DNA of 64,000 bases, taken from assembly GCA_036925085.1 (NCBI GenBank), contig JAUPFP010000171.1:1-64000 (forward strand), read 5' to 3'. This DNA is from Brachycybe producta (taxonomy: Eukaryota; Arthropoda; Diplopoda; Playtdesmida; Andrognathidae). The notes beneath the pieces were generated by a model that was not told the origin of the DNA, made no database searches, and saw only the letters and a program-made list of their open reading frames with translations. The position numbers were made by a program, and so were the translations under genes. Below are positions 29,201 to 40,900 of the stretch, one piece after another; within the stretch, counting starts at the first letter, position 1; each line of letters begins with the position of its first letter.

Positions 29201-32200
29201 CGTTTACGGTTGAACGTTTAAGGTTTAACTTTTAAGGTTGAACGTTTAAGGTTGAACGTTTAAGGTTGAACGTTTAAGGTTGAACATTTAAGGTTGGACG
29301 TGTAAGGTTGACGTTTAAGGTTGAACGTTTAAGGTTGAACGTTTAAGGTTTCACGTTTAAGCTTTCACATTTAAGGTTGAACGTTTAAGGTTGAACGTTT
29401 AAGGTTGAACGTTTAAGGTTGAACGTTTAAGGTTGAACGTTTAAGGATTAACGTTTAAGGTTGAACGTTTAATGTTGAACGTTTAAGGTTGAACGTTTAA
29501 GGTTGAACGTTTAAGGTTGAACGATTAAGGTTGAACGTTTAAGGTTGAACGTTTAAGGTTGAATGTTTAAGGTTGAATGTTTAAGGTTGAACATTTAAGG
29601 TTGAACGTTCAAGGTTTCACGTTTAAGGTTTCACGTTTAAGGTTTCACGTTTAAGGTTACACGTTTAAGGTTTCACGTTTATGTTTGAATGTTTAAGATT
29701 TCACGTTTAAGGTTGAACGTTTACGGTTGAACGTTTAAGGTTTCATGTTTAAGGTGGAACGTTTAAGGTTGAACGTTTAAGGATTAACGTTTAAGGTTGA
29801 ACGTTTAAGGTTGAACTTTTAAGGTTGAACGTTTAAGGTTGAACGTTTAAGGTTGAACGTTTAAGGTTGAACATTTAAGGTTTCATGTTTAAAGTTTCAC
29901 ATTTAAAGTTTCACGTTTAAGGTTTCACGCTTAAGGTTGAATGTTTAAAGTTGAACTTATAAGGTTTCACGTTTAAGCTTTCACATTTAAGGTTGAACGT
30001 TTAAGATTGAACGTTTAAGGTTGAACGTTTAAGGTTGAACATTTAAGGTTGAACGTTTAAGGTTTCACGTTTAAGGTTTCACGTTTAAGGTTACACGTTT
30101 AAGGTTTCACGTTTAAGGTTGAACGTTTAAGGTTGAACATTTAAGGTTTCACGTTTAAGGTTGAATGTTTACGGTTGAACGTTTAAGGTTTAACGTTTAA
30201 GGTTGAACGTTTAAGGTTGAACGTTTAATGTTGAACATTTAAGGTTGGACGTTTAAGGTTGAACGTTTAAGGTTGAACGTTTAAGGTTTCACGTTTAAGG
30301 TTTCACGTTTAAGGTTGAATGTTTAAGGTTGAATGTTTAAGGTTGAATGTTTACAGTTGAACATTTAAGGTTGAACGTTTAAGGTTGAACGTTTAAGGTT
30401 GAACATTTAAGGTTGAACGTTTAAGGTTTCACGTTTAAGGTTTCACGTTTAAGGTTTCACGTTTAAGGTTACACGTTTAAGGTTTCACGTTTATGTTTGA
30501 ATCTTTAAGATTTCACGTTTAAGGTTGAACGTTTAAGGTTGAACATTTAAGGTTTCACGTTTAAAGTTTCACATTTAAAGTTTCACGTTTAAGGTTTCAC
30601 GCTTAAGGTTGAATGTTTAAAGTTGAACGTATAAGGTTTCACGTTTAAGCTTTCACATTTAAGGTTGAATGTTTAAGGTTAAACGTTTAAGGTTGAACAT
30701 TTAAGGTTGAACGTTTAAGGTTTCACGTTTAAGGTTTCACGTTTAAGGTTACACGTTTAAGGTTTAACGTTTAAGGTTGAACGTTTAAGGTTGAACGTTT
30801 AAGGTTGAAAATTTAAGGTTGAACGTTTAAGCTTGAACGTTTAAGGTTGAACGTTTAAGGTTGAACGTTTAAGGTTGAACGTTTAAGGTTTCACGTTTAA
30901 GCTTTCACATTTAAGGTTGAACGTTTAAGGTTTCACGTTTAAGGTTTCATGTTTAAGGTTTCACGTTTAAGGTTACACGTTTAAGGTTTCACGTTTAAGG
31001 TTGAACGTTTAAGGTTTCACGTTTAAGGTTGAACATTTACGGTTGAACGTTTAAGGTTTAATGTTTAAGATGGAACGTTTAATGTTGAACGTTTAAGGTT
31101 GAACGTTTAAGGTTGAACGTTTAAGGTTTCACGTTTAAGCTTTCACATTTAAGGTTGAACGTTTAAGGTTGAACGTATAAGGTTGAACATTTAAGGTTGA
31201 ACGTTTAAGGTTTCACGTTTAAGGTTTCATGTTTAAGGTTTCACGTTTAAGGTTACACGTTTAAGGTTTCACGTTTAAGGTTGAACGTTTAAGGTTTCAC
31301 GTTTAAGGTTGAACGTTTACGGTTGAACGTTTAAGGTTTAATGTTTAAGATGGAACGTTTAATGTTGAAGTTTAAGGTTGAACGTTTAAGGTTGAACGTT
31401 TAAGGTTGAACGTTTAAGGTTGAACATTTAAGGTTGAACGTTTAAGGTTGAACGATTAAGGTTGAACGTTTAAGGTTGAACGTTTAAGGTTGAACATTTA
31501 AGGTTGAACGTTTAAGGTTGAACGTTTAAGGTTTCACGTTTAAGGTTTCACGTTTAAGGTTACACGTTTAAGGTTTCACGTTTATATTTGAATGTTTAAG
31601 ATTTCACGTTTAAGGTTGAACGTTTACGGTTGAACGTTTAAGGTTTCATGTTTAAGGTGGGACGTTTAAGGTTGAACGTTAAGGATTAACGTTAAGGTTG
31701 AACATTAAAGGTTGAACGTTTAAGGTTGAACGTTTAAGGTTGAACGTTTAAGGTTGAACGTTTAAGGTTGAACGTTTAAGGTTGAACATTTAAGGTTGAA
31801 CGTTTAAGGTTGAACGTTTAAGGTTTCATGTTTAAGGTTGAACGTTTAAGATTTCACATTTAAGGTTTCACGTTTAAGGTTTCACGTTTAAAGGTTGAAT
31901 GTTAAGGTTTCACGTTTAAGGTTTCACGTTTAAGGTTTCACGTTTAAGGTTTCACGTTTAAGGTTTCACGTTTAAGGTTTCACGTTTAAGGTTTCACGTT
32001 TAAGGTTGATTGTTTAAGATTTCACATTTAAGGTGAATGTTTATGGTTGAACATTTAAGGTTGAACATTTAAGGTTGAACGTTTAAGGTTGAACGTTTAA
32101 GGTTGAACATTTAAGGTTTCACGTTTAAGGTTTCACGTTTAAGGTTGAATGTTTAAGGTTGAATGTTTACAGTTGAACATTTAAGGTTGACCGTTTAAGG

Positions 32201-35100
32201 TTGAACGTTTAAGGTTGAACATTTAAGGTTGAACGTTTAAGGTTTCACGTTTAAGGGTTCACGTTTAAGGTTTCACGTTTAAGGTTACACGTTTAAGGTT
32301 TCACGTTTATGTTTGAATGTTTAAGATTTCACGTTTAAGGTTAAACGTTTACGGTTGAACGTTTAAGGTTTCATGTTTAAGGTGGGACGTTTAAGGTTGA
32401 ACGTTTAAGGATTAACGTTTAAGGTTGAACGTTTAAGGTTGAACGTTTAAGGTTGAACGTTTAAGGTTGAACGTTTAAGGTTGAACGTTTAAAGTTTCAC
32501 GTTTAAGGTTTCACGCTTAAGGTTGAATGTTTAAAGTTGAACGTATAAGGTTTCACGTTTAAGCTTTCACATTTAAGGTTGAACGTTTAAGGTTGAACGT
32601 TTAAGGTTGAACATTTAAGGTTGAACGTTTAAGGTTTCACGTTTAAGGTTTCACGTTTAAGGTTGAACGTTTAAGGTTTAACGTTTAAGGTTGAATGTTT
32701 AAGGTTGAACGTTTAAGGTTCAACATTTAAGGTTGAACGTTTAAGGTTGAACGTTTAAGGTTGAACGTTTAAGGTTGAACGTTTAAAGTTAAACATTTAA
32801 GGTTTCACGTTTAAGCTTTCACATTTAAGGTTAAACGTTTAAGGTTGAACGTTTAAGGTTGAACGTTTAAGGTTGAACATTTAAAGTTGAACGTTTAAGG
32901 TTTCACGTTTAAGGTTTCACGTTTAAGGTTTCACGTTTAAGGTTTCATGTTTAAGGTTTCACGTTTACGGTTGAACGTTTAAGGTTTAATGTTTAAGATG
33001 GAACGTTTAATGTTGAATGTTTAAGGATTAACGTTTAAGGTTGAACGTTTAAGGTTGAACGTTTAAGGTTGAACGTTTAAGGTTGAACGTTTAAGGTTGA
33101 ACGTTTAAGGATTAACGTTTAAGGTTGAACGTTTAAGGTTGAACGTTTAAGGTTGAACGTTTAAGGTTGAACGTTTAAGGTTGAACGTTTAAGGTTGAAC
33201 GATTAAGGTTGAACGTTTAAGGTTGAACGTTTAAGGTTGAACGTTTAAGGTTGAACGTTTAAGGTTGAACGTTTAAGGTTGAACGTTTAAGGTTGAACGT
33301 TTAAGGTTGAACGTTTAAGGTTGAATGTTTAAGGTTGAACGTTTAAGGTTGAACGTTTAAGGTTGAACGTTTAAGGTTGAACGTTTAAGGTTGAACATTT
33401 AAGGTTGAACGTTTAAGGTTTCACGTTTAAAGTTTCACGTTTAAGGTTTCACGTTTAAGGTGTCACGTTTAAGGTTGAACGTTTAAGGTTTAATGTTTAA
33501 GATGGAACGTTTAATGTTGAACGTTTAAGGATTAACGTTTAAGGTTGAACGTTTAAGGTTGAACGTTTAAGATGGAACGTTTAAGGTTGAACGTTTAAGG
33601 TTGAACGATTAAGGTTGAACGTTTAAGGTTGAACGTTTAAGGTTGAACGTTTAAGGTTGAACGTTTAAGGTTGAACGTTTAAGGTTGAACGTTTAAGGTT
33701 GAACGTTTAAGGTTGAACGTTTAAGGTTGAACGTTTAAGGTTGAACGTTTAAGGTTGAACGTTTAAGGTTGAACGTTTAAGGTTGAACGTTTAAGGTTGA
33801 ACGTTTAAGGTTGAACGTTTAAGGTTTCACGTTTAAAGTTTCGCGTTTAAGGTTTCACGTTTAAGGTTTCACGTTTAAGGTTGAACATTTAAGGTTGAAC
33901 GTTTAAGGTTGAACGTTTAAGGTTTCACGTTTAAGGTTTCACGTTTAAGGTTACACGTTTAAGGTTTCACGTTTATGTTTGAATGTTTAAGATTTCACGT
34001 TTAAGGTTGAACGTTTACGGTTGAACGTTTAAGGTTTCATGTTTAAGGTGGAACGTTTAAGGTTGAACGTTTAAGGATTAACGTTTAAGGTTGAACGTTT
34101 AAGGTTGAACGTTTAAGGTTGAACTTTTAAGGTTGAACGTTTAAGGTTGAACGTTTAAGGTTGAACGTTTAAGGTTGAACATTTAAGGTTTCATGTTTAA
34201 AGTTTCACATTTAAAGTTTCACGTTTAAGGTTTCACGCTTAAGGTTGAATGTTTAAAGTTGAACTTATAAGGTTTCACGTTTAAGCTTTCACATTTAAGG
34301 TTGAACGTTTAAGATTGAACGTTTAAGGTTGAACGTTTAAGGTTGAACATTTAAGGTTGAACGTTTAAGGTTTCACGTTTAAGGTTTCACATTTAAGGTT
34401 ACACGTTTAAGGTTTCACGTTTAAGGTTTCACGTTTAAGGTTTCACGTTTAAGGTTGAATGTTTACGGTTGAACGTTTAAGGTTTAACGTTTAAGGTTGA
34501 ACGTTTAAGGTTGAACGTTTAATGTTGAACATTTAAGGTTGGACGTTTAAGGTTGAACGTTTAAGGTTGAACGTTTAAGGTTTCACGTTTAAGGTTTCAC
34601 GTTTAAGGTTGAATGTTTAAGGTTGAATGTTTAAGGTTGAATGTTTACAGTTGAACATTTAAGGTTGAACGTTTAAGGTTGAACGTTTAAGGTTGAACAT
34701 TTAAGGTTGAACGTTTAAGGTTTCACGTTTAAGGTTTCACGTTTAAGGTTTCACGTTTAAGGTTACACGTTTAAGGTTTCACGTTTATGTTTGAATCTTT
34801 AAGATTTCACGTTTAAGGTTGAACGTTTATGGTTGAACATTTAATTTTGAACATTTAAGGTTGAACGTTTAAGGTTGAACGTTTAAGGTTTAACGTTTAA
34901 GGTTTAACGTTTAAGGTTTAACGTTTAATGTTTCACGTTTAAGGTTTTACGTTTAAGGTTGAATGTTTAAGGTTGAATGTTTAAGTTGAACATTTAAGGT
35001 TGAACGTTTAAGGTTGAACGTTTAAGGTTGAACATTTAAGGTTGAACGTTTAAGGTCTCACGTTTAAGGTTTCACGTTTAAGGTTACACGTTTAAGGTTT

Positions 35101-35106
35101 CACGTT
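35101..35106. repeat. Polinton target site duplication, left (CACGTT)
   Basis: CACGTT precedes the left end and follows the right end at 58752-58757. Closing the flanks around one copy restores an ordinary satellite run (GGTTTCACGTTTATGTTTG), a variant also present near 34785, so this was the insertion target. Confidence 0.9.
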
Positions 35107-35455
35107 AGTAGTATAGGGAAATACATTACTGCATCACTTTTCTCCATAGACTACCATTAGAGGTACATTTTGAGCTCCACATTCCAATCTCCCATAGACT
35201 TTCATTGAGTCATTTCTGCACCACAAGACCAACCAGTTTATAAGCTATAGAAACATAGCTTCACTATTATTTTTTAATGTTTTATCATAACAGAGAGAAA
35301 AACTTTGACCTAGTTTTTTTGCTTCTCAGAGAAAAAAGTTTAAAACTTTCTTTAACCACCTGCTGAGATAATAAAAAAACTTGTTTTCACGACTTTGTTG
35401 TTTTGTATATAGAAGATAAGAAATTTTATTTTATACTCTGAATATATACATATAC
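35107..35455 (+). repeat. Polinton left terminal inverted repeat
   Basis: It matches the reverse complement of 58399-58751. The outer roughly 230 bp is essentially identical; the inner part diverges gradually up to the A/T-rich stretch in which the right copy is interrupted by the nested LTR element. It begins with AG, as Polinton ends usually do. Confidence 0.93.
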
Positions 35456-36480
35456 ATTCAGATTTTAACTACATTTCTTCTTATAGAATACACAATTTCC
35501 ACACCCCAATACAATCTCCCATAGACTATCATTGAGTCATTTCTGCACCACAAGGCCAATCAGTTTATAAGCTATAGAAACATAGCTTCACTATTATTTT
35601 TTAATGTTTTATCATAACAGAGAGAAAAACTTTGACCTAGTTTTTTTGCTTCTCAGAGAAAGAAGTTTAAAACTTTCTTTAACCACCTGCTGAGATAATA
35701 AAAAAAACTTGTTTTCACGACTTTGTTGTTTTGTATATAGAAGGTAAGAAATTTTATTTTATACTCTGAATATATACATATACATTCAGATTTTAACTAC
35801 ATTTCTTCTTATAGAATACACAATTTCCACACCCCAATACAATCTCCCATAGACTATCATTGAGTCATTTCTGCACCACAAGGCCAACCAGTTTATAAGC
35901 TATAGAAACATAGCTTCACTATTATTTTTTTAATGTTTTATCATAACAGAGAGAAAAACTTTGACCTAGTTTTTTGCTTCTCAGAGAAAGAAGTTTAAAA
36001 CTTTCTTTAACCACCTGCTGAAATAATAAAAAAAAACTTGTTTTCACGACTTTGTTGTTTTGTATATAGAAGGTAAGAAATTTTATTTTATACTCTGAAT
36101 ATATACATACACATTCAGATTTTAACTACATTTCTTCTTCTAGAATGCACAATTTCCACACCCCAATACAATCTCCCATAGACTATCATTGAGTTATTTC
36201 TACACCACTTGTTTTAAAGCTATTTTAATGCTTCATCAGAGAGAAAAAACTTTGACCCAGTTTTTTTTGCTTCCCAGAGAAAGAAGTTTAAAACTTTCTC
36301 ATACCACCTGCTGAGATGATAAAAAACTTGTTTTCACGACTGTATATAGAATAAATTAAACATTTTGTATATAGAAAGTAAGAAATTTTATTTCATACTC
36401 TGAATATATACATATATATTTAATTTTAACTACATTTTTTTTACAGAATACACATTTTCCACACCACATTACAATCTCTC
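35191..36480 (+). repeat. About 328-bp tandem repeats extending the left Polinton end
   Basis: A unit of about 327-329 bp that is itself the inner part of the terminal repeat (CCCATAGACT, the GAGAGAAAAACTTTGACC motif, then CTCTGAATATATACATA) is repeated with starts near 35191, 35518, 35846, 36175 and a more diverged, shorter copy ending near 36480. The right end has only one copy, so the two ends are unequal. No coding potential is seen. Confidence 0.9.
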
Positions 36481-37104
36481 TTAGTCTATGATGTGGTCAT
36501 TTCTGGGTCATAGCAGGAAGACCAACATTTTTATTTAACTTAAAATTAAAAATGATGACAACGCATTTCAAAATCACAAAATAATTTCTTTTATATTTAT
36601 CACATAAAACATGTATTTATTTTTAGCTTTCATATTTTTAGTAGATTATATCACTATAGTATTGCTTAGTACCCTGAACCTATTTCTATTTCTTGTAGTG
36701 ATGTCTTCCATAGTTTTGTTCTATTTCTATTGGCCTCTTTCATAGTCATGCTCCTTTTCTATTGGCTTCTTTCATAGTCATGCTCCTTTTCTATTGGCTT
36801 CTTTCATAGTCATGCTCCTTTTCTATTGCCCTCTTTTATAACCATGCTGCTTTTTATTGGCTTCTTTCATAGTCATGCTCCTTTTCTATTGGCTTCTTTC
36901 ATAGTCATGCTCCTTTTCTATTGCCCTCTTTTATAACCATGCTGCTTTTTATTGGCTTCTTTCTTAGCTTTTTTTTTGTCTTTCATAACATGGTTTCATT
37001 TTTATTTATGTCTTTTGTAATCTTAACTTAATATTATTGGTGTTTTATTGTAATATCTGAGTAGTTTCATTGGCTACTATTTTTAATCGAGGACACTATT
37101 TCAG
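36481..37104. other. A/T-rich non-coding leader with ATTGG repeat block
   Basis: Non-coding, strongly A/T-rich DNA between the left end repeats and the first gene. It contains the ATTGG tandem block annotated separately and one more isolated ATTGG near 37069. No ORF of note. By position it is the regulatory region of the rightward unit. Confidence 0.6.
36723..36975 (+). repeat. About 32-bp tandem repeats carrying ATTGG (inverted CCAAT)
   Basis: Roughly eight copies of a unit of about 30-32 bp, TTCTATTGGCTTCTTTCATA followed by GTCATGCTCCTT. Most copies include ATTGG, the reverse complement of a CCAAT box, and some have drifted to ATTGCC. The spacing of about three helical turns puts the motifs on the same DNA face. 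The array lies about 130-380 bp upstream of a good TATA box, so an enhancer or origin-proximal role is plausible but inferred. Confidence 0.7.
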
Positions 37105-37113
37105 TATAAAAAG
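37105..37113 (+). promoter_or_regulatory. Probable TATA box of the rightward unit
   Basis: TATAAAAAG stands alone in a suitable place: downstream of the ATTGG array and upstream of the first rightward gene. It would drive the PC4-like, polymerase and dUTPase genes. Prediction from sequence only. Confidence 0.55.
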
Positions 37114-37538
37114 AGCAAAAAGTTCTCATAAAATTCACACATCAACTTCTATTCTGAATCTTCTCAGACAACAGTTGGTCTGATCATTCATTTCTAACAT
37201 CATTACAGCAAAATACTACAACTTTAAAGTTTTTTACTGTGGTTAATCTTATAAATAGTTTTTCACTTTGTGCAAGACATTTATTACATCAAAAACTCCC
37301 CATCTATAACCAATTTTTGTAAAGTCATTTACATCATAATGCAGGACAATCAAGACATCATTGGTGAGTATTTCTTTTTAAACTATCAAATAGCCTAAGA
37401 AACGTAAATGCCCATTTTACAAATCACTAGAAGCTATTTTTTATATTGGTAAATTTTCATTATTAGTATTTGAAGTCCTATACACAGTATCTTAGCTTAC
37501 AAAGTCAATATTGTTTCTTAGAAAAATTCTGAAAAATA

Positions 37539-37952
37539 TTGATAGACTTGACGGTAGAAACCGCAGTAACTGGTCGAAAGACAAAAAGAAAAGCCGCACC
37601 AAAATCTGAAGTTGCAAAGCGTCAAGCAAAGGCAATCAATGAGGCTGAGCCATCTTCAGCTGTAGCGGAAGACACGATCAAGGAATGGTTTGGACGTCAT
37701 CTTAGTAAATCCGAGGAAAACAGCACTTTACCAGACTTCAAAGTTCACGAAACTATCCCCGTTGAGGACAATTGGAAACTACGTATTCTCGAAAGTAATG
37801 AGAATTGGTTCATCGACATTCGTAAATATAGCATAGAAAATAAATTTACTAAAGGGGCTTGTATTCCAGTTCATATTTACCCCAAATTAATCACCAAACT
37901 TAATCAAGTTCCTACTGTTTTGGGTAAATTGGGATTTGATTTTGAAAAATGA
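37539..37952 (+). CDS. PC4-like single-stranded-DNA-binding protein (probable)
   Basis: Small basic protein of about 137 residues in the open frame. The N-terminal third is Lys/Arg/Ala-rich and disordered-looking (KTKRKAAPKSE). The C-terminal part has a PC4/Sub1-like pattern: a strand ending NWFIDIRKY, a short loop with KGACIPV, then a helix HIYPKLITKLNQV, comparable with the IDIREY, KGISL and W..LK stretches of human PC4. Such folds bind ssDNA, which fits a gene directly in front of a protein-primed DNA polymerase. Its stop overlaps the polymerase start in an ATGA. The frame has no ATG at its beginning (it opens at TTG), so the true start is uncertain; a short spliced leader exon is possible and is not modelled here. 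Residues 2-6 (IDLTV) look like a SUMO-interacting motif. Confidence 0.55.
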   Translation: MIDLTVETAVTGRKTKRKAAPKSEVAKRQAKAINEAEPSSAVAEDTIKEWFGRHLSKSEENSTLPDFKVHETIPVEDNWKLRILESNENWFIDIRKYSIENKFTKGACIPVHIYPKLITKLNQVPTVLGKLGFDFEK

Positions 37953-40900
37953 GCTGTTTCATATGTGGGGAGCCAGATAACTCCATGGAGCATTTTCTCA
38001 ATGCCCATGTTATCGGACCAATCAAAGAAAAATGCAATCTCTGCAATTCACAATTTAATACTAAAACAGAATGGCTAGCTCATTTAAATAATACTCACGA
38101 AATATTTTTACCTGATTCTTTTGTTGTACATAAAACGGGATTTGGGGGCTTATTAGTTACATTAAAACACATTAATGGGGAAAATATTCAGGATCCAAGG
38201 GGCTATTTTCAACACGTCTATAATGATGTTACGAATTTGTTGGAGGGATGGTCTAATAAAATGAGATTTAAATTTCAATTATGTTTACGCATTCATTTTA
38301 TCAAGCCAAAAATCATTTACGAAAACAATGAGGCAATAATGACATACGAAACCAATGATTCTTATTTTTGTAGTAATATGAAACTTATTATGCATCATTC
38401 AGAAATAAAACAGTACTTGCGAGAGTGTGAAATGCAAATCTTAGGCGCAATAGAAGCTTTCATTAATAGAGGTTCGGGCTGGGTGATCGATTCCATCGAA
38501 GATGTGGAAATCAAAATTGGTAAATACAGACCATATAAAGGGGGATGTTCGGGGAAACTTCCCGTTTCATTAAAAAATAAGAAATCTATTTTAAATATCA
38601 CATCTAAAGATGCCAAATGTTTTTTATGGTGTATATTAGCTCATTTACATCCGGTCACGAGGGACAACAATCCAAATAGATTGAGTCACTATAAAAAATT
38701 AGAAGGCTCGCTCGATACATCCATGCTTGACTACCCAGTAGCTTTAAACCAAATTTCAAAATTTGAAATTGCAAATAATCTCAAAATTAATGTTTTCGGA
38801 TACGATAAGTACATTGTTCCTCTTCAGTTGAGTAGTTCCAACTCAAATAGAGAAATTAATCTTCTTCTCCATGACAAACATTATTTTCTCATTCGAAATA
38901 TTGCGCGATTAATGGGACATGATGGATTTAAAAGGAAATTTTTTTGTTATCGATGCTGCCAAGGGTTTACAGTTGAAAGTGCTTTAGAAAGGCATAAAAT
39001 GGCCAAAATTCGGTTACCCAGCAAAGAGGATTGTGTTTTAAAATTTAACGAGTTTCATAAAGCCTTGCGGTGCCCTTACGTAGCTTATTTTGATTTCGAA
39101 AGCCTCATCCAAAAAGTCAGTGGTCCAACTCAAAATCCGAGTACCTCCTATACCAAAACCACCCAAAAACACGAAGCTTGCTCGTATTCTTACGTTATCG
39201 TTGATTATCATGGTAAGGTTGTAGCTCACGAATGTAAAAGGTCCCAAGATCCTGCTTACGAGCTTGTCATGACTTTAAGAGACAAAGCCAGTGCATTGTT
39301 GAAATCAGCCCCAATAGAGCCTATGATCATGACGAACGAAGATGAGGAAAATTTTCAGAAAGCCACCCACTGTTACGCGTGTCATACGGAGTTCAATGAG
39401 TTTATTACGGGAAAAGTAAGAGATCACGACCACCATCTTCCGGGAAACAATTACAGGGGTGCCGCGTGCTTCAGTTGCAATGCCACTTTACGTGATCGCT
39501 CTTACTTGCCGTGTTTCGCTCATTGTTTACGTTCGTACGACGAGCACTTTATCGTTAAAGCCCTAGGTAGGATTAAAATGGAAAAGCCCATTAACATTAT
39601 TCCATTAAATATTGAGCGCTATACGAGTTTCATCGTCGATGATCTCGTGTTCTTAGATAGTTTTCAATTCTTGTCCGCTCCACTCGCAACCCTCGCCCAA
39701 AATCTTTCTAAAGATAAATTTAATTGCATTTCGTCGTTTTTCGAGGACCCTTCAAAAATTGATCTCATGACACAAAAAGGGCATTTTCCTTATGAATACT
39801 TGGACAGTCACTCAAAATTTGATGCAGTAGGCATTCCGGATAAAGCTTGTTTCAACAATACACTGAATGAAGAAGTGATCTCTGATAAAGATTACGAGCA
39901 CGTGAAAAAGGTATGGGAGACATTTGGATGTGAAACTTTAGGCGATTATCACGATATTTACTTAAGAAGCGATTGTCTCATTTTGGCGGATGTTTTCGAA
40001 AATTTCCGAACTATTTCTTTTAAAAGTTTTGGACTAGATCCCGCGCATTATTTCACTTTGCCCATGTACGCATGGTCCGCCGCTTTGAAATACACTGAAG
40101 TTGAGTTGGAGCTACTTACGGATTATGATATGCACTTATTTATCGAAAAAGGTATTCGAGGAGGTGTTTCTGTCGCCAGCCACAGATACGCAAAAGCGAA
40201 CAATCCCTATCTAAATGATTACGATCCATCAAAGCCTAAATCTTATTTAGCCTATTGGGACTACAATTCCTTGTATGCTACGGCAATGTGCGAGCCCATG
40301 CCCATGAAAGATTTTTGTTGGTTAGATGAAAATGAGATCAAAACTTTCGACATCCATTCCATAAATCCAGATGACAAAGAGGGATACATATTAGAAGTGG
40401 ATCTCGATTATCCCACCGAGTTACATTTTGATCATAGTGACTACCCTCTTTGTCCAGAAAGGCTCGATATTCGCCTCGATATGCTATCTCCTTATGCTAA
40501 AGACCTTCTAAAAAAAGTAAAAGGAAAAGAACCCAAAAACTACAAGACAAAAAAACTCGCACCAAATCTTTATCATAAAAAACATTATGTTATTCATGTT
40601 AGAAATTTACAATGCTACTTAAACCTGGGGATGAAATTAATCAAAATTCATCGTGTTCTTTCTTTTACCCAAGGTAAGTGGTTAAAGCCCTATATAGAAT
40701 TTAACATTGCCATGCGTAAACTAGCAAAAGATGATTTCGAAAAAGACTTTTTCAAATTAATGAACAATGCCGTTTTCGGGAAAACGATGGAAAATCAAAA
40801 AAAAAAAATTAATGCCGAACTCGTTAATGAAAAAGAACGCTGTCTAAAATTACTCAGTCGCGCAAATTTAGACTGATTTCACATTATCGATAAAAACCTC

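Larger units (their letters stand above)
1..31283. repeat. Giant inverted repeat (palindrome), arms about 15.6-15.7 kb
   Basis: The sequence left of 15700 is the reverse complement of the sequence right of 15703, around a 4-bp spacer (TGTA). This is not just the monomer facing the other way. Rare marker monomers pair up in order: the GTGGAATC/GATTCCAC variant near 13850 and 17535, GTACCAACC/GGTTGGTAC near 9640 and 21690 and again near 8405 and 22905, and the block at positions 1-300 with about 30980-31283. The left arm is about 120 bp longer because of scattered extra bases and one 36-bp insert. It may be a real inverted duplication or an assembly fold-back; see findings. Confidence 0.9.
15704..35106 (+). 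repeat. 14-bp satellite array, right arm up to the Polinton
   Basis: Tandem array of two main 14-bp monomers, GGTTGAACGTTTAA and GGTTTCACGTTTAA, which differ only by GA versus TC at positions 5-6. The commonest further variants change the single CpG of the monomer to CA or TG. Rarer marker monomers (GGATTAACG, GGTGGGACG, GGTTACACG, TTTTTTAGTTT, GGTTGGTACG, AAGATGGAACG) recur in a fixed order and define longer higher-order repeats. No genes. It has far fewer stray indels than the left arm, except for a few close to the centre. Confidence 0.97.

Noticed and set aside
1-35106. Telomeric repeat or CRISPR array
   Set aside because: The unit is a 14-bp satellite without TTAGG/TTAGGG runs, and there are no unique spacers between repeats.
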